Source: Bradyrhizobium sp. CCGB01
Lineage (GTDB): Bacteria > Pseudomonadota > Alphaproteobacteria > Rhizobiales > Xanthobacteraceae
Reading direction: 5' to 3'
DNA: 64,000 nt
NCBI RefSeq assembly: GCF_024199795.1
Contig: NZ_JANADK010000001.1
Coordinates: 930,001 to 994,000 of the forward strand
The notes under the pieces are model-generated. The model was given only the letters and a program-made list of their open reading frames with translations, searched no databases and was not told the origin of the DNA. Shown in pieces: positions 42,090 to 51,933 of this stretch; position 1 is the first letter of the stretch, and the number at the start of each line of letters is the position of its first letter. Both the position numbers and the translations under genes were made by a program.

Positions 42090-43106
42090 ATGAGCGGGCC
42101 GGCATCCGTGCACGATCTCGTGCAGTCGCATCGCATCACCGCGGTGATTTATGCGGCGGCGAAGCTCAATCTCGCCGAGGCCATCGGCGATGGGACGAAA
42201 TCGGTGGCCGAGCTCGCCCGGCTGGTGTCCGCCGACGAAAATGCGCTGCGCAGGCTGCTGGTCGGCCTGACGACAATTGGCCTGTGCAGGCAGGCCGACC
42301 GCGACCGGTTTGCCATGACCGATCTCGGCCGGCAGCTCGACGAGACCGCCGACCCATCCTTCAAGGACTGGGTGCTCTTCGAGGGCGAGATGCTCGCGCA
42401 GTCCTGGAACGGGCTCGTCGAGTCGGTTCGCTCCGGGAAGAGCGCGGGCGAGTTGCGCGGCGATGGCGATGATCGCTATGCCGCGACGAGCAATGCGCCG
42501 GAATTCACCCGCCGGTTCAACGCCGCGATGGTCAGCCTGACGCGGAGCATCGTTCCAAAGATCGTCGCGGCCCACGACTTCGCGACCGCGCGCGTTGTCG
42601 TGGATCTCGGTGGCGGCACCGGCGAATTGATCGGCGGCGTGGTCAAGCAAAACCCGCATCTTGAGGGCATCGCCTTCGACCTGGCGCGCTGCGAGGCGGG
42701 AGCGCATGCGCATTTTGATCGACTTGGCATCGCAGATCGCTGCCGGTTCGTCGCCGGCAGTTTCTTCGAGAAGGTCCCGGGCGGCGCCGACACGATCCTG
42801 ATGAAGAGCATCCTCCACAATTGGAAAGACGATCGTTGCGAGGTCATTCTGCGCAACTGCCGGGACGCGCTACCGGCCAGCGGAAGGCTGACCGTGATCG
42901 AGCGGATCATGCCGGAGCGTGCGACGACCGAGCCCCAGGACCGCTCCTGCGCCATGAGCGACCTCAATATGCTGAGGGGACCCGGCGGCTGCGAGCGGAC
43001 GGAAGCCGAATACCGCAGGCTTGGCGTCCTGGCCGGCTTCGCCTTCGTCGGGACCACCGGTGTTGGCTCGTTCAGCCTGGTCCAATTCCGAAAGGTTGGA
43101 CACTGA
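42090..43106 (+). CDS. SAM-dependent O-methyltransferase (ASMT-like)
   Basis: 338 aa. The N-terminal winged-helix dimerisation domain (LNLAEAIGDGTKSVAELARL, LRRLLVGLTTIGLC) is followed by the SAM fold (VVVDLGGGTGELIGGVV), FVAGSFFEKVPGGADTILMK and ILHNWKDDRCEVILRNCR, which contains the catalytic His (LHNW) of plant-type and bacterial O-methyltransferases. It methylates a hydroxyl of a small molecule. It starts 25 bases after the TctC gene with a perfect AGGAGG, so the two probably form one operon. Confidence 0.88.
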   Translation: MSGPASVHDLVQSHRITAVIYAAAKLNLAEAIGDGTKSVAELARLVSADENALRRLLVGLTTIGLCRQADRDRFAMTDLGRQLDETADPSFKDWVLFEGEMLAQSWNGLVESVRSGKSAGELRGDGDDRYAATSNAPEFTRRFNAAMVSLTRSIVPKIVAAHDFATARVVVDLGGGTGELIGGVVKQNPHLEGIAFDLARCEAGAHAHFDRLGIADRCRFVAGSFFEKVPGGADTILMKSILHNWKDDRCEVILRNCRDALPASGRLTVIERIMPERATTEPQDRSCAMSDLNMLRGPGGCERTEAEYRRLGVLAGFAFVGTTGVGSFSLVQFRKVGH

Positions 43107-43543
43107 CTGCCGTCCGTCCCTCGCCCGTAAGGGGGGAGGATGATCCGGTTGAGCCATTTTGCGGGGGCGCCGGGATGCAAACCATTGGTCGGGGCATGAG
43201 CTGGAGGAGCACGGCGCTCCACGACAAGCTGATCAACGAGCGGGCCCTATGGCGCGTCAATCGGCCCGGGCCGTCATTGCATTGGCACTGACCGGTTTGG
43301 TGTCGGTGGATTTGGTCCTGGTTCAATTGCCACGAGCTGCATCGAGCAAATGTGCCCCTCATCCCCAATGTGTTCGCGGTCGCTGGAGGGTGGCCAACAG
43401 ACGTTTTGACTTTTTTGTGTTTTCAATGCTTTGACGGCTCGACCTTGTCGGCATGGACCAGTCTCGATCGTCCTTGGATGGACCCCGCACACGTAAGTGA
43501 TGCCGTCACCTCGAGCCGTGAAATCGAACTAGGAGCATTGTTC
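43107..43543. other. Intergenic region
   Basis: 437 bases between the methyltransferase and SRPBCC genes. Short frames exist (for example 43197-43292, 43159-43434) but have no supporting start signal or similarity. I see nothing else in it. Confidence 0.35.
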
Positions 43544-43948
43544 ATGAGGATTAACGTTGAAACCACCGTCGCAGCCCCCATCGATCAGGTCTGGCGCGCT
43601 TATACGACGCCTGCTGACATCATGGAGTGGAACGCCGCGTCCGACGACTGGCATACGACAAAGGCTACGGTCGACCTGCGCGAAGGCGGTGTCTTCTCGT
43701 CTCGCATGGAGGCCAAGGACGGCAGCATGGGCTTTGACTTCGCAGGTACCTACACGAAGATCATTGAACATAAGCGGATCGAGTACGCGTTTGGCGATCG
43801 AAAGGCCGAAGTCGACTTCGAGCCCGGTCCGGAGGGCATTGTTGTCCGCGTTGTCTTCGATAGCGAACCCACACACTCGGTTGAGCAGCAGCAGGGCGGC
43901 TGGCAGGCAATCCTCGACAAGTTCGCACAATATGTGAAGGCGAAGTAG
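43544..43948 (+). CDS. SRPBCC (AHSA1-like) family protein
   Basis: 134 aa. It starts RINVETTVAAPIDQVWRAYT and continues PADIMEWNAASDDWHTTKAT, then GGVFSSRMEAKDGSMGFDF and a final helix EQQQGGWQAILDKFAQYV. This is the helix-grip fold of AHSA1/START-like proteins with a hydrophobic cavity. AGGAG is 9 bases before ATG. The ligand is unknown. Confidence 0.85.
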   Translation: MRINVETTVAAPIDQVWRAYTTPADIMEWNAASDDWHTTKATVDLREGGVFSSRMEAKDGSMGFDFAGTYTKIIEHKRIEYAFGDRKAEVDFEPGPEGIVVRVVFDSEPTHSVEQQQGGWQAILDKFAQYVKAK

Positions 43949-44174
43949 GGGAAGTCGTGAGGCCGTGCGGGGACAGGAGATGGACGTTCCCGCGGGGCGT
44001 CGTCGGCTTTCCGCGCGGAGCCCCTGACGGAAACTGAATGGTCGCGAAATAGCCGGCTTCGGGGCTGCCGCGTCGGTTGCCCCCTCAGCCGGTGACCTCC
44101 GGTTTGCGCCGGGCTCCGGACAGGCCGCTGCGCTGCGCTCACCGACGCGATGGCCAATAGGTGACGTCAAGCTG

Positions 44175-45545
44175 TTACGATGGCGCCGCATCCCCTGCGC
44201 GCGACTCTGGCCGCGCGCCACCCCTCAGGGGAAGCGGCTGGTCGCCAAGCAACACCTTCACCACCACGTCACGCGCATTGCTGGGGTCAAGCGAGTGCTT
44301 TGCGATCAGGTCGCTACAGTCGGCGACAATCTGGTCGGCGTCCTGCATGATCTTGAGCTTCTTGTAGCGATCGGGCCGACGCAGGCCCATGCTTTCGCCA
44401 ACCACTTCAAGGATATTTATGATACGGAATGGCCAGTCGCGCTCGTGCGCGCACAGCTCGCGATGATCGGAATGATAGACAGCGACCAGTGCATCGACAC
44501 CTACATCGCGCGCCGCCTCAAGTTCCATGAGTTGCAATTCGCGCTTGAACTTTGGAAGTGCGCCGACATCCACGCTCTGCAAACCCACCGCTGGCTGGTT
44601 CAGATCGACGAGTTCGATACCAGGTACCGTCGTCAAGATTTCAGCGGCGGCTTCCACGACGCCGGCCACGCCGGGATGCTTGTGCAGCGCGACCCGCATT
44701 TCGACCCTGCGCTGAAGGTGCGGCTGTAGCTGCGCCAGCCGGTCGCCGAGAAAGCGCATGAACGGGCTCATCTCGAACGGGCGGGACCCGTGCTGTCGCT
44801 CCACCGTTGGCAGGATGGTCTCCGTGTACTGGACGTAGCACGACGGGCACCAGGAGATCACCTGCCCCGAGTTGGAGTGCGACAGCCTTTCCATGGTACT
44901 CGAGCCCATACGACCGGCCATCTCCGCGTCGCCAGACTTGAGTTGGAGGATGCCGCAACAATGGCTCGGTCCGCCCATCACCTGATAACTGATGCCGAGC
45001 GCGTCCATAATATCGAGGGCAAGCAAGGCGATGTGCGGCGTCTTGAGCACATTGCAGCCGGTGTAAAACACGAAATCCGGCGCCTCAACGGGCGTGGCGA
45101 CCGACGCCGATCCCTGACCCAGTCGTTCGAGCACGTCCGCATCGAGTTGCATGCGCGACAGCACGTTCACTCCACGACTGCCGTCGCGGTACTTCTCGAC
45201 ACCTCGCCGGCGTCGTTCGGCAAGCTCATTGTCCGACTTCGCGATGCCGAGTCGCGCCATGCTCAGCAGGAAACGCGGATTGACGCCATAGGCGCACGCC
45301 TTGATGCAAGCCCCGCTCCGCATGCAGGACTGCGCCCATTTGCGCGACGCTTCCGGGCCGTTGCCGGTACGTACCAGTTCGAGAATACCGCCGATGATGT
45401 CTTCGGACTTTGTCCCCAAGATGCCGGCCGGCTCGACACTCGGACAAGCCTCGACGCATTTCCCGCATCGCGTACAGGCGTCGAGCATGTCTTCGGCATA
45501 TTCAGCCAGGGACGTCTCGAATGGGACCTCGTTCATTGGCTGCAT
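44175..45545 (-). CDS. Iron-sulfur protein with CCG domains (HdrD/GlpC-like)
   Basis: 456 aa. The N-terminus is a two-cluster ferredoxin: DACTRCGKCVEACPS, with four Cys, and SCMRSGACIKACAYG, where the second Cys of the usual CxxCxxCxxxC is Ser. Two CCG (cysteine-rich) motifs follow: YTGCNVLKTP..HCCG near residues 165-195 and SWCPSCYV near residue 240. The arrangement matches HdrD/GlcF-type subunits that pass electrons to or from quinone or a flavoprotein. No flavoprotein gene is adjacent. The partner and substrate are unknown. ATG at 45545 follows GGGAG. Confidence 0.75.
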   Translation of the reverse strand: MQPMNEVPFETSLAEYAEDMLDACTRCGKCVEACPSVEPAGILGTKSEDIIGGILELVRTGNGPEASRKWAQSCMRSGACIKACAYGVNPRFLLSMARLGIAKSDNELAERRRRGVEKYRDGSRGVNVLSRMQLDADVLERLGQGSASVATPVEAPDFVFYTGCNVLKTPHIALLALDIMDALGISYQVMGGPSHCCGILQLKSGDAEMAGRMGSSTMERLSHSNSGQVISWCPSCYVQYTETILPTVERQHGSRPFEMSPFMRFLGDRLAQLQPHLQRRVEMRVALHKHPGVAGVVEAAAEILTTVPGIELVDLNQPAVGLQSVDVGALPKFKRELQLMELEAARDVGVDALVAVYHSDHRELCAHERDWPFRIINILEVVGESMGLRRPDRYKKLKIMQDADQIVADCSDLIAKHSLDPSNARDVVVKVLLGDQPLPLRGGARPESRAGDAAPS

Positions 45546-45785
45546 GACCAGCTCCCAGGCCTGCTGACGGATCAGCTACGTGCCGCACATGACAGCGCCG
45601 CAACCTAACCCACAATTGGCGATCTGTACACGAGCAGGCCGCAATGGGGATTTGTCGCCTTCAGCTCAATGGCGTCACTATGGCCGCGTGCCGCTCTCTT
45701 CCGGTCTACCCCTGTGAACGGAAATCGTCAGACTGTACCGGCATGTCTCACACGGGCCAATTCCGGACTCGCGCACCGCAGCAGT

Positions 45786-46721
45786 TTAGTGCTTTGCAAT
45801 GAATTCAAGTACCTTCTCATTGAAGGCTTGGGCGTTCTCAACCTCCATCTGATGAGATGCCGCCGGAATCGTTGCACGTTCGACGCTTGGTAAGCAGTGC
45901 TCCAGTCTGTCGTTGATGACACGGAACATCTTAGGACTGCGCTCCCCGTCGAGGAGCAATGTTGGCGCTTTCAACTTCTGCACATCCTCGCATGTGGTGG
46001 GCGGGAAGAGGTCTCGCGAGGAGCTCTCGCCTTTTAGTTCTCGGGCATTGTCCATGACGCGCTTCAGAACGGGAGGTGGGAGTTTCTCGTACGAACCCTC
46101 GCCCAACACGCCGTTCACAAATCGACGCACTCCTTCTTCGTCATTCCCCTGCTTGAATGCTTCGCCCGTTGCGATCGATCTCGTGATAGCGGCGGCAAGA
46201 AGAGCATCTCCTTCAGGTGTCGTCTTTAGTAACGGCATCATGGGCGGTTCGCCCAGCGTCAGACTGCGAATGACGCCCGGATGATCCCGTGCGACCAGGA
46301 ACGCAATAAACGCCCCATACGAATGACCAATGAGATGAACCGGGGGTAGATTAAGTGCCTTGATGAAGGCAGCCAGGTCTGTAGCATGGATGGTGACAGA
46401 AAAATCAGTTGCATCTTTGGGCCATTCATTTGGGTAGTGATACCGGCGACTGTACGAGATTAGTCGATATCCCTTCGACAACGCATCAAGCTGTCCATCC
46501 CGCGTGCGATAATCCTCCAGTGTGCCGTGCACCAACACCACTGGAGTTCCTTGCCCGAGTTCAATGTAATGCAGTGGAAGGCCATTAATTTGCACCTCTC
46601 TTGTTTGCATGTCCGGTGAGGAAGCGCCTTTCTGCTGCGCGAATGACGGACTCGCGACGAAGAACATGGCTGCTACCGATATGAGGACGATGTATTTCAG
46701 GACGAGTGTGCTCGATTGCAT
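45786..46721 (-). CDS. Exported alpha/beta hydrolase
   Basis: 311 aa with a signal peptide (IVLISVAAMFFVASPSFA). Alpha/beta-hydrolase motifs are HYIELGQGTPVVLVHG, the nucleophile elbow LIGHSYGAF (Ser), an acid in LLLDGERSP, and a catalytic His in IPAASHQMEVEN. AGGAGAG is close before ATG. The substrate is unknown; it acts outside the cytoplasm. The base composition is less GC-rich than its neighbours, which suggests acquisition. Confidence 0.87.
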   Translation of the reverse strand: MQSSTLVLKYIVLISVAAMFFVASPSFAQQKGASSPDMQTREVQINGLPLHYIELGQGTPVVLVHGTLEDYRTRDGQLDALSKGYRLISYSRRYHYPNEWPKDATDFSVTIHATDLAAFIKALNLPPVHLIGHSYGAFIAFLVARDHPGVIRSLTLGEPPMMPLLKTTPEGDALLAAAITRSIATGEAFKQGNDEEGVRRFVNGVLGEGSYEKLPPPVLKRVMDNARELKGESSSRDLFPPTTCEDVQKLKAPTLLLDGERSPKMFRVINDRLEHCLPSVERATIPAASHQMEVENAQAFNEKVLEFIAKH

Positions 46722-47415
46722 ATGACTCTCCTGGTGTTGTGAGACCCGTCTGCTTCGGTTTTGCTTATCGCCGGTTCAACTCCTCAAAAAAGCGCGGTAA
46801 GACCAAGTCTTGTCAGCCCTCATATTGCTGACCTTGGTCACGGAAGCTACCAATGTGATGCGTTTCGCCTTTTCCGGCGGCCGCGCCACAGCATGCCGCA
46901 TCGCAGACGCAATCATTAGCCCAGCAACGAAATCTCGTCGCTTCATCGATCACTTCATCGGCGATAGCGAACAATGCTGATGGCGTGCATGGGCGATATC
47001 CAGCACCGTATGATTGAAGCGGACAAAGCAACGTGAGACAAGAAAGCACTACTGTCGCAGTTGGGTCAGAAGCAGTCTTCGAGGAGCCGCGCCTGGCAGG
47101 TCGGTTGACGGGCCAGAAGCCGACGCAAGCCGTCATTGACGTGGCGCATGGATATCGAATTCAGAGGTTGCCAATCGGTCGGCGGTCGAGATGGTGTGTC
47201 CTGATGGACGCCTGCTGCATACCCGCTGCCATGATGTCATCATGCCCCTGTTTTGCCCGACGGGTCAAATCGATTTCGTAAAATCGAAAAACCCCAATGC
47301 CGACAGGGAGCCGGCTACTGTGCATGGGGTTGTTTTCGCGAATTTTGTTTGTCGGCCCCCGATATGCCGGGCCGGCCCCAATCTAATCAGGTCCGGAGTG
47401 GCCTGAGCGTTCGCC
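46722..47415. other. Gene-poor, lower-GC region with a possible dispersed repeat
   Basis: 694 bases between the hydrolase and lepA. Small frames on both strands (for example 46813-47136 minus, 47033-47281 plus) have no similarity I can name. The stretch 47228-47345 resembles a sequence I associate with Bradyrhizobium intergenic repeats, with TTTTGCCCGACGGGTCAAAT, and may be a repeat. Its composition is poorer in GC than the surroundings. It could be the remains of a mobile element. Confidence 0.35.
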
Positions 47416-49227
47416 TCAGCTGTCCACCTTCAGCGCGGCTATGAAGGCTTCCTGCGGGATGTCGACCTTGCCGAACTGCCGCATCTTCTTCTTGCCTTCC
47501 TTCTGCTTCTCCAGAAGCTTTCGCTTACGCGTGATGTCGCCGCCGTAGCACTTCGCGGTGACGTCCTTGCGTAGGGCGCGGACGGTCTCGCGCGCGATCA
47601 CCTTGCCGCCGATCGCCGCCTGGATCGGGATCTGGAACATGTGCGGCGGGATCAGCTCCTTCATCTTCTCGACCATGGCGCGGCCGCGGCCTTCGGCGCG
47701 GGTGCGGTGGACCAGCATGGAGAGCGCATCGACCGGCTCGGCGTTGACCAGGATCTGCATCTTGACCAGATCAGCCGGCTTGTAGTCGGTGAGATGATAG
47801 TCGAACGAGGCGTAGCCCTTGGAGACCGACTTCAGGCGGTCGTAGAAGTCGAACACGACCTCGTTGAGCGGCAGATCGTACTTCACCATCGCGCGCGAGC
47901 CGACATAGGTCAGCTCCTTCTGCGAGCCGCGGCGGTCCTGGCACAGCTTCAGCACGCTGCCGAGATATTCGTCGGGCGTCATGATCGTCGCCTCGATCCA
48001 GGGCTCCTCGATCTCGGCGATCTTGACGACGTCGGGCATGTCGACCGGATTGTGGATCTCGATCTCGGAGCCGTCGTTGAGCTTCATCTTGTAGATGACG
48101 CTCGGCGCGGTCGCGATCAGGTTGAGATCGAACTCGCGTGACAGCCGCTCCTGGATGATCTCCAGATGCAACAGGCCGAGGAAGCCGCAGCGGAAGCCGA
48201 AGCCGAGCGCGGCCGAGGTTTCCATCTCGAACGAGAAGCTGGCGTCGTTGAGGCGCAGCTTGCCCATGGCGCCGCGCAACGTTTCGAAGTCGTCGGCATC
48301 GACCGGGAACAGGCCGCAGAACACCACCGGGATCGCCGGCTTGAAGCCCGGCAGCATGTCGGTGACAGGCTTCCTGTCGTCGGTGATGGTGTCGCCGACG
48401 CGGGTGTCGGCCACTTCCTTGATCGCGGCGGTGATGAAGCCGATCTCGCCGGGGCCGAGCTCGTCGACCTGCTGCATCTTCGGCGTGAAGAAACCGACGC
48501 GCTCGACGTCGTAGGCCGCGCCCGTGCCCATCATGCGGACGCGGCTGCCCTTCTTCATGACGCCGTCGACGACGCGGATCAGCACAACGACGCCGAGATA
48601 GACGTCGTACCAGCTGTCGACCAGCAGCGCCTTCAAGGTGGCGTCGCGGTCGCCTTTCGGCGGCGGCAGGCGGGTGACGATGGCTTCGAGCACGTCAGGG
48701 ACGCCGAGGCCGGTCTTGGCCGAGATCATCACCGCGTCCGAGGCGTCGATGCCGATGACGTCCTCGATCTGCTGCTTGATCTTCTCGGGTTCGGCGGCGG
48801 GGAGGTCGACCTTGTTCAGGACCGGGACGATCTCGTGATTGTTGTCGAGCGCCTGGTAGACGTTGGCGAGCGTCTGCGCTTCAACGCCCTGGCTGGCGTC
48901 GACCACCAGCAGGGAACCCTCGCAGGCCGCCAGCGACCGCGAGACTTCGTAGGCGAAGTCGACGTGGCCGGGCGTGTCCATCAGGTTGAAGATGTAGTCC
49001 TTGCCGTCCTTGGCGCGGTAGGCGAGGCGCACCGTCTGCGCCTTGATCGTGATGCCCCGCTCGCGCTCGATGTCCATGGAATCGAGCACCTGCTCCTTGC
49101 CCGCCATTTCGCGGTCGGAGAGGCCGCCGGTCATCTGGATCAGACGGTCGGCCAGCGTCGATTTGCCATGGTCGATATGGGCGACAATGGAGAAATTGCG
49201 GATGTTGGAAATGGGGGCGGTCGTCAT
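47416..49227 (-). CDS. lepA: Elongation factor 4 (LepA)
   Basis: 603 aa. GTPase motifs: [18 protein letters not shown] (G1), [13 protein letters not shown] (G3) and [12 protein letters not shown] (G4). EF4-specific parts follow: [20 protein letters not shown] and the C-terminal [20 protein letters not shown]. It promotes back-translocation of stalled ribosomes. The ATG at 49227 ([11 protein letters not shown]) is the family start. The frame reaches 49266 without a better start. It is divergent to the glycosyltransferase gene. Confidence 0.96.
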   Translation of the reverse strand: MTTAPISNIRNFSIVAHIDHGKSTLADRLIQMTGGLSDREMAGKEQVLDSMDIERERGITIKAQTVRLAYRAKDGKDYIFNLMDTPGHVDFAYEVSRSLAACEGSLLVVDASQGVEAQTLANVYQALDNNHEIVPVLNKVDLPAAEPEKIKQQIEDVIGIDASDAVMISAKTGLGVPDVLEAIVTRLPPPKGDRDATLKALLVDSWYDVYLGVVVLIRVVDGVMKKGSRVRMMGTGAAYDVERVGFFTPKMQQVDELGPGEIGFITAAIKEVADTRVGDTITDDRKPVTDMLPGFKPAIPVVFCGLFPVDADDFETLRGAMGKLRLNDASFSFEMETSAALGFGFRCGFLGLLHLEIIQERLSREFDLNLIATAPSVIYKMKLNDGSEIEIHNPVDMPDVVKIAEIEEPWIEATIMTPDEYLGSVLKLCQDRRGSQKELTYVGSRAMVKYDLPLNEVVFDFYDRLKSVSKGYASFDYHLTDYKPADLVKMQILVNAEPVDALSMLVHRTRAEGRGRAMVEKMKELIPPHMFQIPIQAAIGGKVIARETVRALRKDVTAKCYGGDITRKRKLLEKQKEGKKKMRQFGKVDIPQEAFIAALKVDS

Positions 49228-49340
49228 GGGCGCGGGATACCACTCACATCCCCGTGCGGCAACCATATTGCTGTATTTTCAGGGCCTTTGTTCACGCCAA
49301 GCTGATTCCAAGCGGGCCCAAAACGCGCTACGCAACGGCC

Positions 49341-50966
49341 ATGTCGACCACCTCGATGCCATCCGCCAGAGCGCGGGCGAAGGCCCGCTTGAGTTATGAC
49401 CGCTTCCGGGCCTGGCTGGTCGCCTGCGCGACCCGGCCGGAGGCGAGATTGTGGCTGGTGATCCAGTTCGCGATCCTGCATGCGGTGCTCTGGACCTTCA
49501 TCCTGATCAACCTCAAGGCGGCGCAGGACGTTCACATGGACGTCGCAGAAGCCTATGGCTGGGGGCAGCAATTCCTGTGGGGCTACGGCAAGCACCCGCC
49601 GCTGTCAGGCTGGGTCGCCGGCCTGTGGTTCAGGGCGTTCCCGGCGACGGACTGGGCCACCTATGCGCTGGCGATGGCCACCATCGGCGTCGGCATGGTG
49701 ATCTGCTGGCTGCTCGCGCTGCGCGTGGTGGACGCACGCCGCGCGTTCCTGGTCGTGGTGATGATCGCGCTCTACCCGATCTTCAATTTCAAGGGCTTCA
49801 AGTACAACGCGGATCTGCTCCAGCTCGTCACGTTGCCGCTGCTCGTGCTCGCCTATCTCAACGCCTTCGAGAAGCGGAGCTGGCAGTCCGGCGTCTGGTT
49901 GGGGCTCGCCGGCGCGCTGGCGCTGATGACCAAATACTGGGTGCTGACCATGATCGGCGCCATCGGCCTTGCCGCGCTGATCCATCCGGAGCGGATGAAA
50001 TTCCTGCTGTCGCCGGCGCCGTGGGTGGCGATCGCGACGATGGTGGTGGCGATGATCCCGCACATCGTCTGGCTCGCGGACGCGCATTTCGTGCCGCTGA
50101 CCTATGCCGGCGATACCTACAGCCTCGAGGACGCCGGCCTCGTGCATCAGCTCGTGACCGGCTACGTCCTGCATAATGTCGCGCTGCTGGCATTGCCGGT
50201 AGCGCTGGCCGCGCTCGCCATGGCGCTGGTGCCGCCATGGTTCACGCTGCTCTTGCGTGCGCCGTTACGCATCGTCACGCGCGCCTGGGCGCGCGGCGCC
50301 AATCCGGGCGTCAATGTCTCGCAGGCGTTGAACGTCTGGATCGTCCAGATCATCGTCGCGGTCGGCCCGCCGCTCGGTGCGCTGGCCTTCAGCATCTACA
50401 TGAAGACCGATTGGGGCATCTCGCTGTTCTTCCTGGTGCCGCTGGCGCTGGTCGCGATCCCGGCGTTGCGGGTGCAGAGCGCGACCCTGTTCAACATCGC
50501 CGCGATCTGGCTCGTGCTCAGCGTCGCCACGCTCATAGCCTCGCCCTGGATCGCCGCGCGCGAGATGGCGGCCAATGCCGGTAACGCAGCGATCTATGGC
50601 GCGCGCTCGGAGCTCGCGCGCGAATTGACCCAGGCCTGGCACACCCGCTTCGCCTCGCGCTGGGCCGTCGTTGCCGGCACGATGGAACAGATCCAGCCGC
50701 TGGTGTTCTATAGCCCTGATCATCCGGCCGCACTGATGCCACTCGAAGCCTGGGATTCCGGGCTGACCTCGCGCGATGACGCCAGGAAATACGGTTTCAT
50801 CGGCGTGTTCGATCCGACCGACGGCCGTTTGCCCGCATTCGAGAAATGGGTGTCCGAGGTCGCGCCGAATGCCGAGCGTATCGTGATGACGACGCGCCGC
50901 TTCACCCACGGCAAGGTCGGCCCGGCAATGAGCTGGAACATCTACATCGCGCAGCCGGCGAAGTGA
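49341..50966 (+). CDS. Family-39 glycosyltransferase (ArnT/PMT-like)
   Basis: 541 aa with 11 or more membrane helices. The first periplasmic loop holds AEAYGWGQQFLWGYGKHPPL; here DVAEAYGW carries the acidic residue of the PMT/ArnT active site. KYNADLLQLVTLPLLVLAY and ALMTKYWVLTMIGAIG are also typical. The soluble C-terminus (residues 395-541) is periplasmic. It likely transfers a sugar from a lipid carrier to an envelope target. It starts 114 bases from lepA in the opposite direction. Confidence 0.82.
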   Translation: MSTTSMPSARARAKARLSYDRFRAWLVACATRPEARLWLVIQFAILHAVLWTFILINLKAAQDVHMDVAEAYGWGQQFLWGYGKHPPLSGWVAGLWFRAFPATDWATYALAMATIGVGMVICWLLALRVVDARRAFLVVVMIALYPIFNFKGFKYNADLLQLVTLPLLVLAYLNAFEKRSWQSGVWLGLAGALALMTKYWVLTMIGAIGLAALIHPERMKFLLSPAPWVAIATMVVAMIPHIVWLADAHFVPLTYAGDTYSLEDAGLVHQLVTGYVLHNVALLALPVALAALAMALVPPWFTLLLRAPLRIVTRAWARGANPGVNVSQALNVWIVQIIVAVGPPLGALAFSIYMKTDWGISLFFLVPLALVAIPALRVQSATLFNIAAIWLVLSVATLIASPWIAAREMAANAGNAAIYGARSELARELTQAWHTRFASRWAVVAGTMEQIQPLVFYSPDHPAALMPLEAWDSGLTSRDDARKYGFIGVFDPTDGRLPAFEKWVSEVAPNAERIVMTTRRFTHGKVGPAMSWNIYIAQPAK

Positions 50967-50976
50967 GCGAGATCTC

Positions 50977-51067
50977 GTAGGGTGGGCAAAGCGAAGCGTG
51001 CCCACCACTTCCGTCGTGATTGTCGGGAGATGGTGGGCACGGCGCGTCGCGCCTTTGCCCACCCTAC
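50977..51067. repeat. Inverted repeat with GTAGGGTGGGCAAAG arms
   Basis: GTAGGGTGGGCAAAG at the left is matched by CTTTGCCCACCCTAC at the right, with an inner pair GTGCCCACCA / TGGTGGGCAC. Another intergenic palindromic element, lying between the glycosyltransferase and HPr genes, which converge. It may also end both transcripts. Confidence 0.75.
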
Positions 51068-51084
51068 GGCGTCGAGCGTGTGGC

Positions 51085-51402
51085 TCAGACCCCTTCCTCG
51101 TTGAACTTGCTTTCAACGAGTTCCGTGATGGCCGCGAGCGCGGCGTCGGCCTCGGCTCCTGCGGCGGCGACGGTGATGGTCGTGCCGGGACCCGCGGCGA
51201 GCATCATCAGGCCCATGATCGAGGTGCCGCCGACGGTCTCGCCGCCGCGCGTCACCCACACCTGCGCGTCGAAGCGCTCGACCGCCTGGACGAATTTCGC
51301 GGAGGCGCGGGCGTGCAGGCCGCGCTTGTTGATGATCAGGAGATCCTTGGAGATCGCGCCCGCGGGCACGCCTGTCCCGGCTTGCGGCGCGTCGTCACTC
51401 AT
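51085..51402 (-). CDS. HPr phosphocarrier of the PTS-Ntr
   Basis: 105 aa. It carries LLIINKRGLHARASAKFVQ with the phosphorylated His30 and GGTSIMGLMMLAAG with Ser61, the target of HprK. An N-terminal extension of about 17 residues precedes the HPr core. It overlaps the EIIA stop by ATGA (51399-51402). In alphaproteobacteria this HPr relays phosphate from PtsP to EIIA proteins for regulation, not sugar uptake. Confidence 0.92.
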   Translation of the reverse strand: MSDDAPQAGTGVPAGAISKDLLIINKRGLHARASAKFVQAVERFDAQVWVTRGGETVGGTSIMGLMMLAAGPGTTITVAAAGAEADAALAAITELVESKFNEEGV

Positions 51403-51800
51403 TTGCCGGCGAGCACGCGGCTGGCGATGGTGACGTATTTGCGGCCCGCTTCCTGGGCCATCGCGATCGCGTCGGGCAACGGACGCTCCTCGCGCACCTT
51501 GGCAAGCTTCACCAGCATGGGAAGGTTGATGCCCGCGAGCACTTCGACTTTCGGCCGGCTCATGCAGGATATTGCAAGGTTGGACGGCGTGCCGCCGAAC
51601 ATGTCGGTGAGGATCGCAACGCCGTCGCCGGAATCGACGCGGTTAACCGCCTCGATGATGTCGCTTCGGCAGAGATCGGAATCATCTTCGGCACCGATCG
51701 TGATCGCTTCGATTTGCTTTTGTGGGCCCATGACATGCTCAAGCGCTGCCTTGAATTCGTCGGCAAGGCGCCCGTGGGTCACAAGTACTAGACCAATCAT
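51399..51800 (-). CDS. PTS EIIA component, mannose type (regulatory)
   Basis: 133 aa. MIGLVLVTHGRLADEF has the active His9, then ILTDMFGGTPSNLAISC and INLPMLVKLAKVREERPL, the EIIA-Man fold. There are no EIIB/C genes, so it is a regulatory phospho-acceptor of PTS-Ntr. ATG at 51800 is supported by the start of the fold; the longer frame is rejected. It is followed at once by HPr and preceded by hprK (133 bases upstream). Confidence 0.92.
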   Translation of the reverse strand: MIGLVLVTHGRLADEFKAALEHVMGPQKQIEAITIGAEDDSDLCRSDIIEAVNRVDSGDGVAILTDMFGGTPSNLAISCMSRPKVEVLAGINLPMLVKLAKVREERPLPDAIAMAQEAGRKYVTIASRVLAGK

Positions 51801-51933
51801 CGGAAAACTCCTCGCGGGCGCTTTTGGTGCACCGCACGAACGCGCCACTTTGACCATCCAGAGCCCCCGCGCAAGAGGGGATGTTGCGTATCTCCCTGAA
51901 TCTAGACGGATGGATGAGGGGAGCTGCGCCGGT

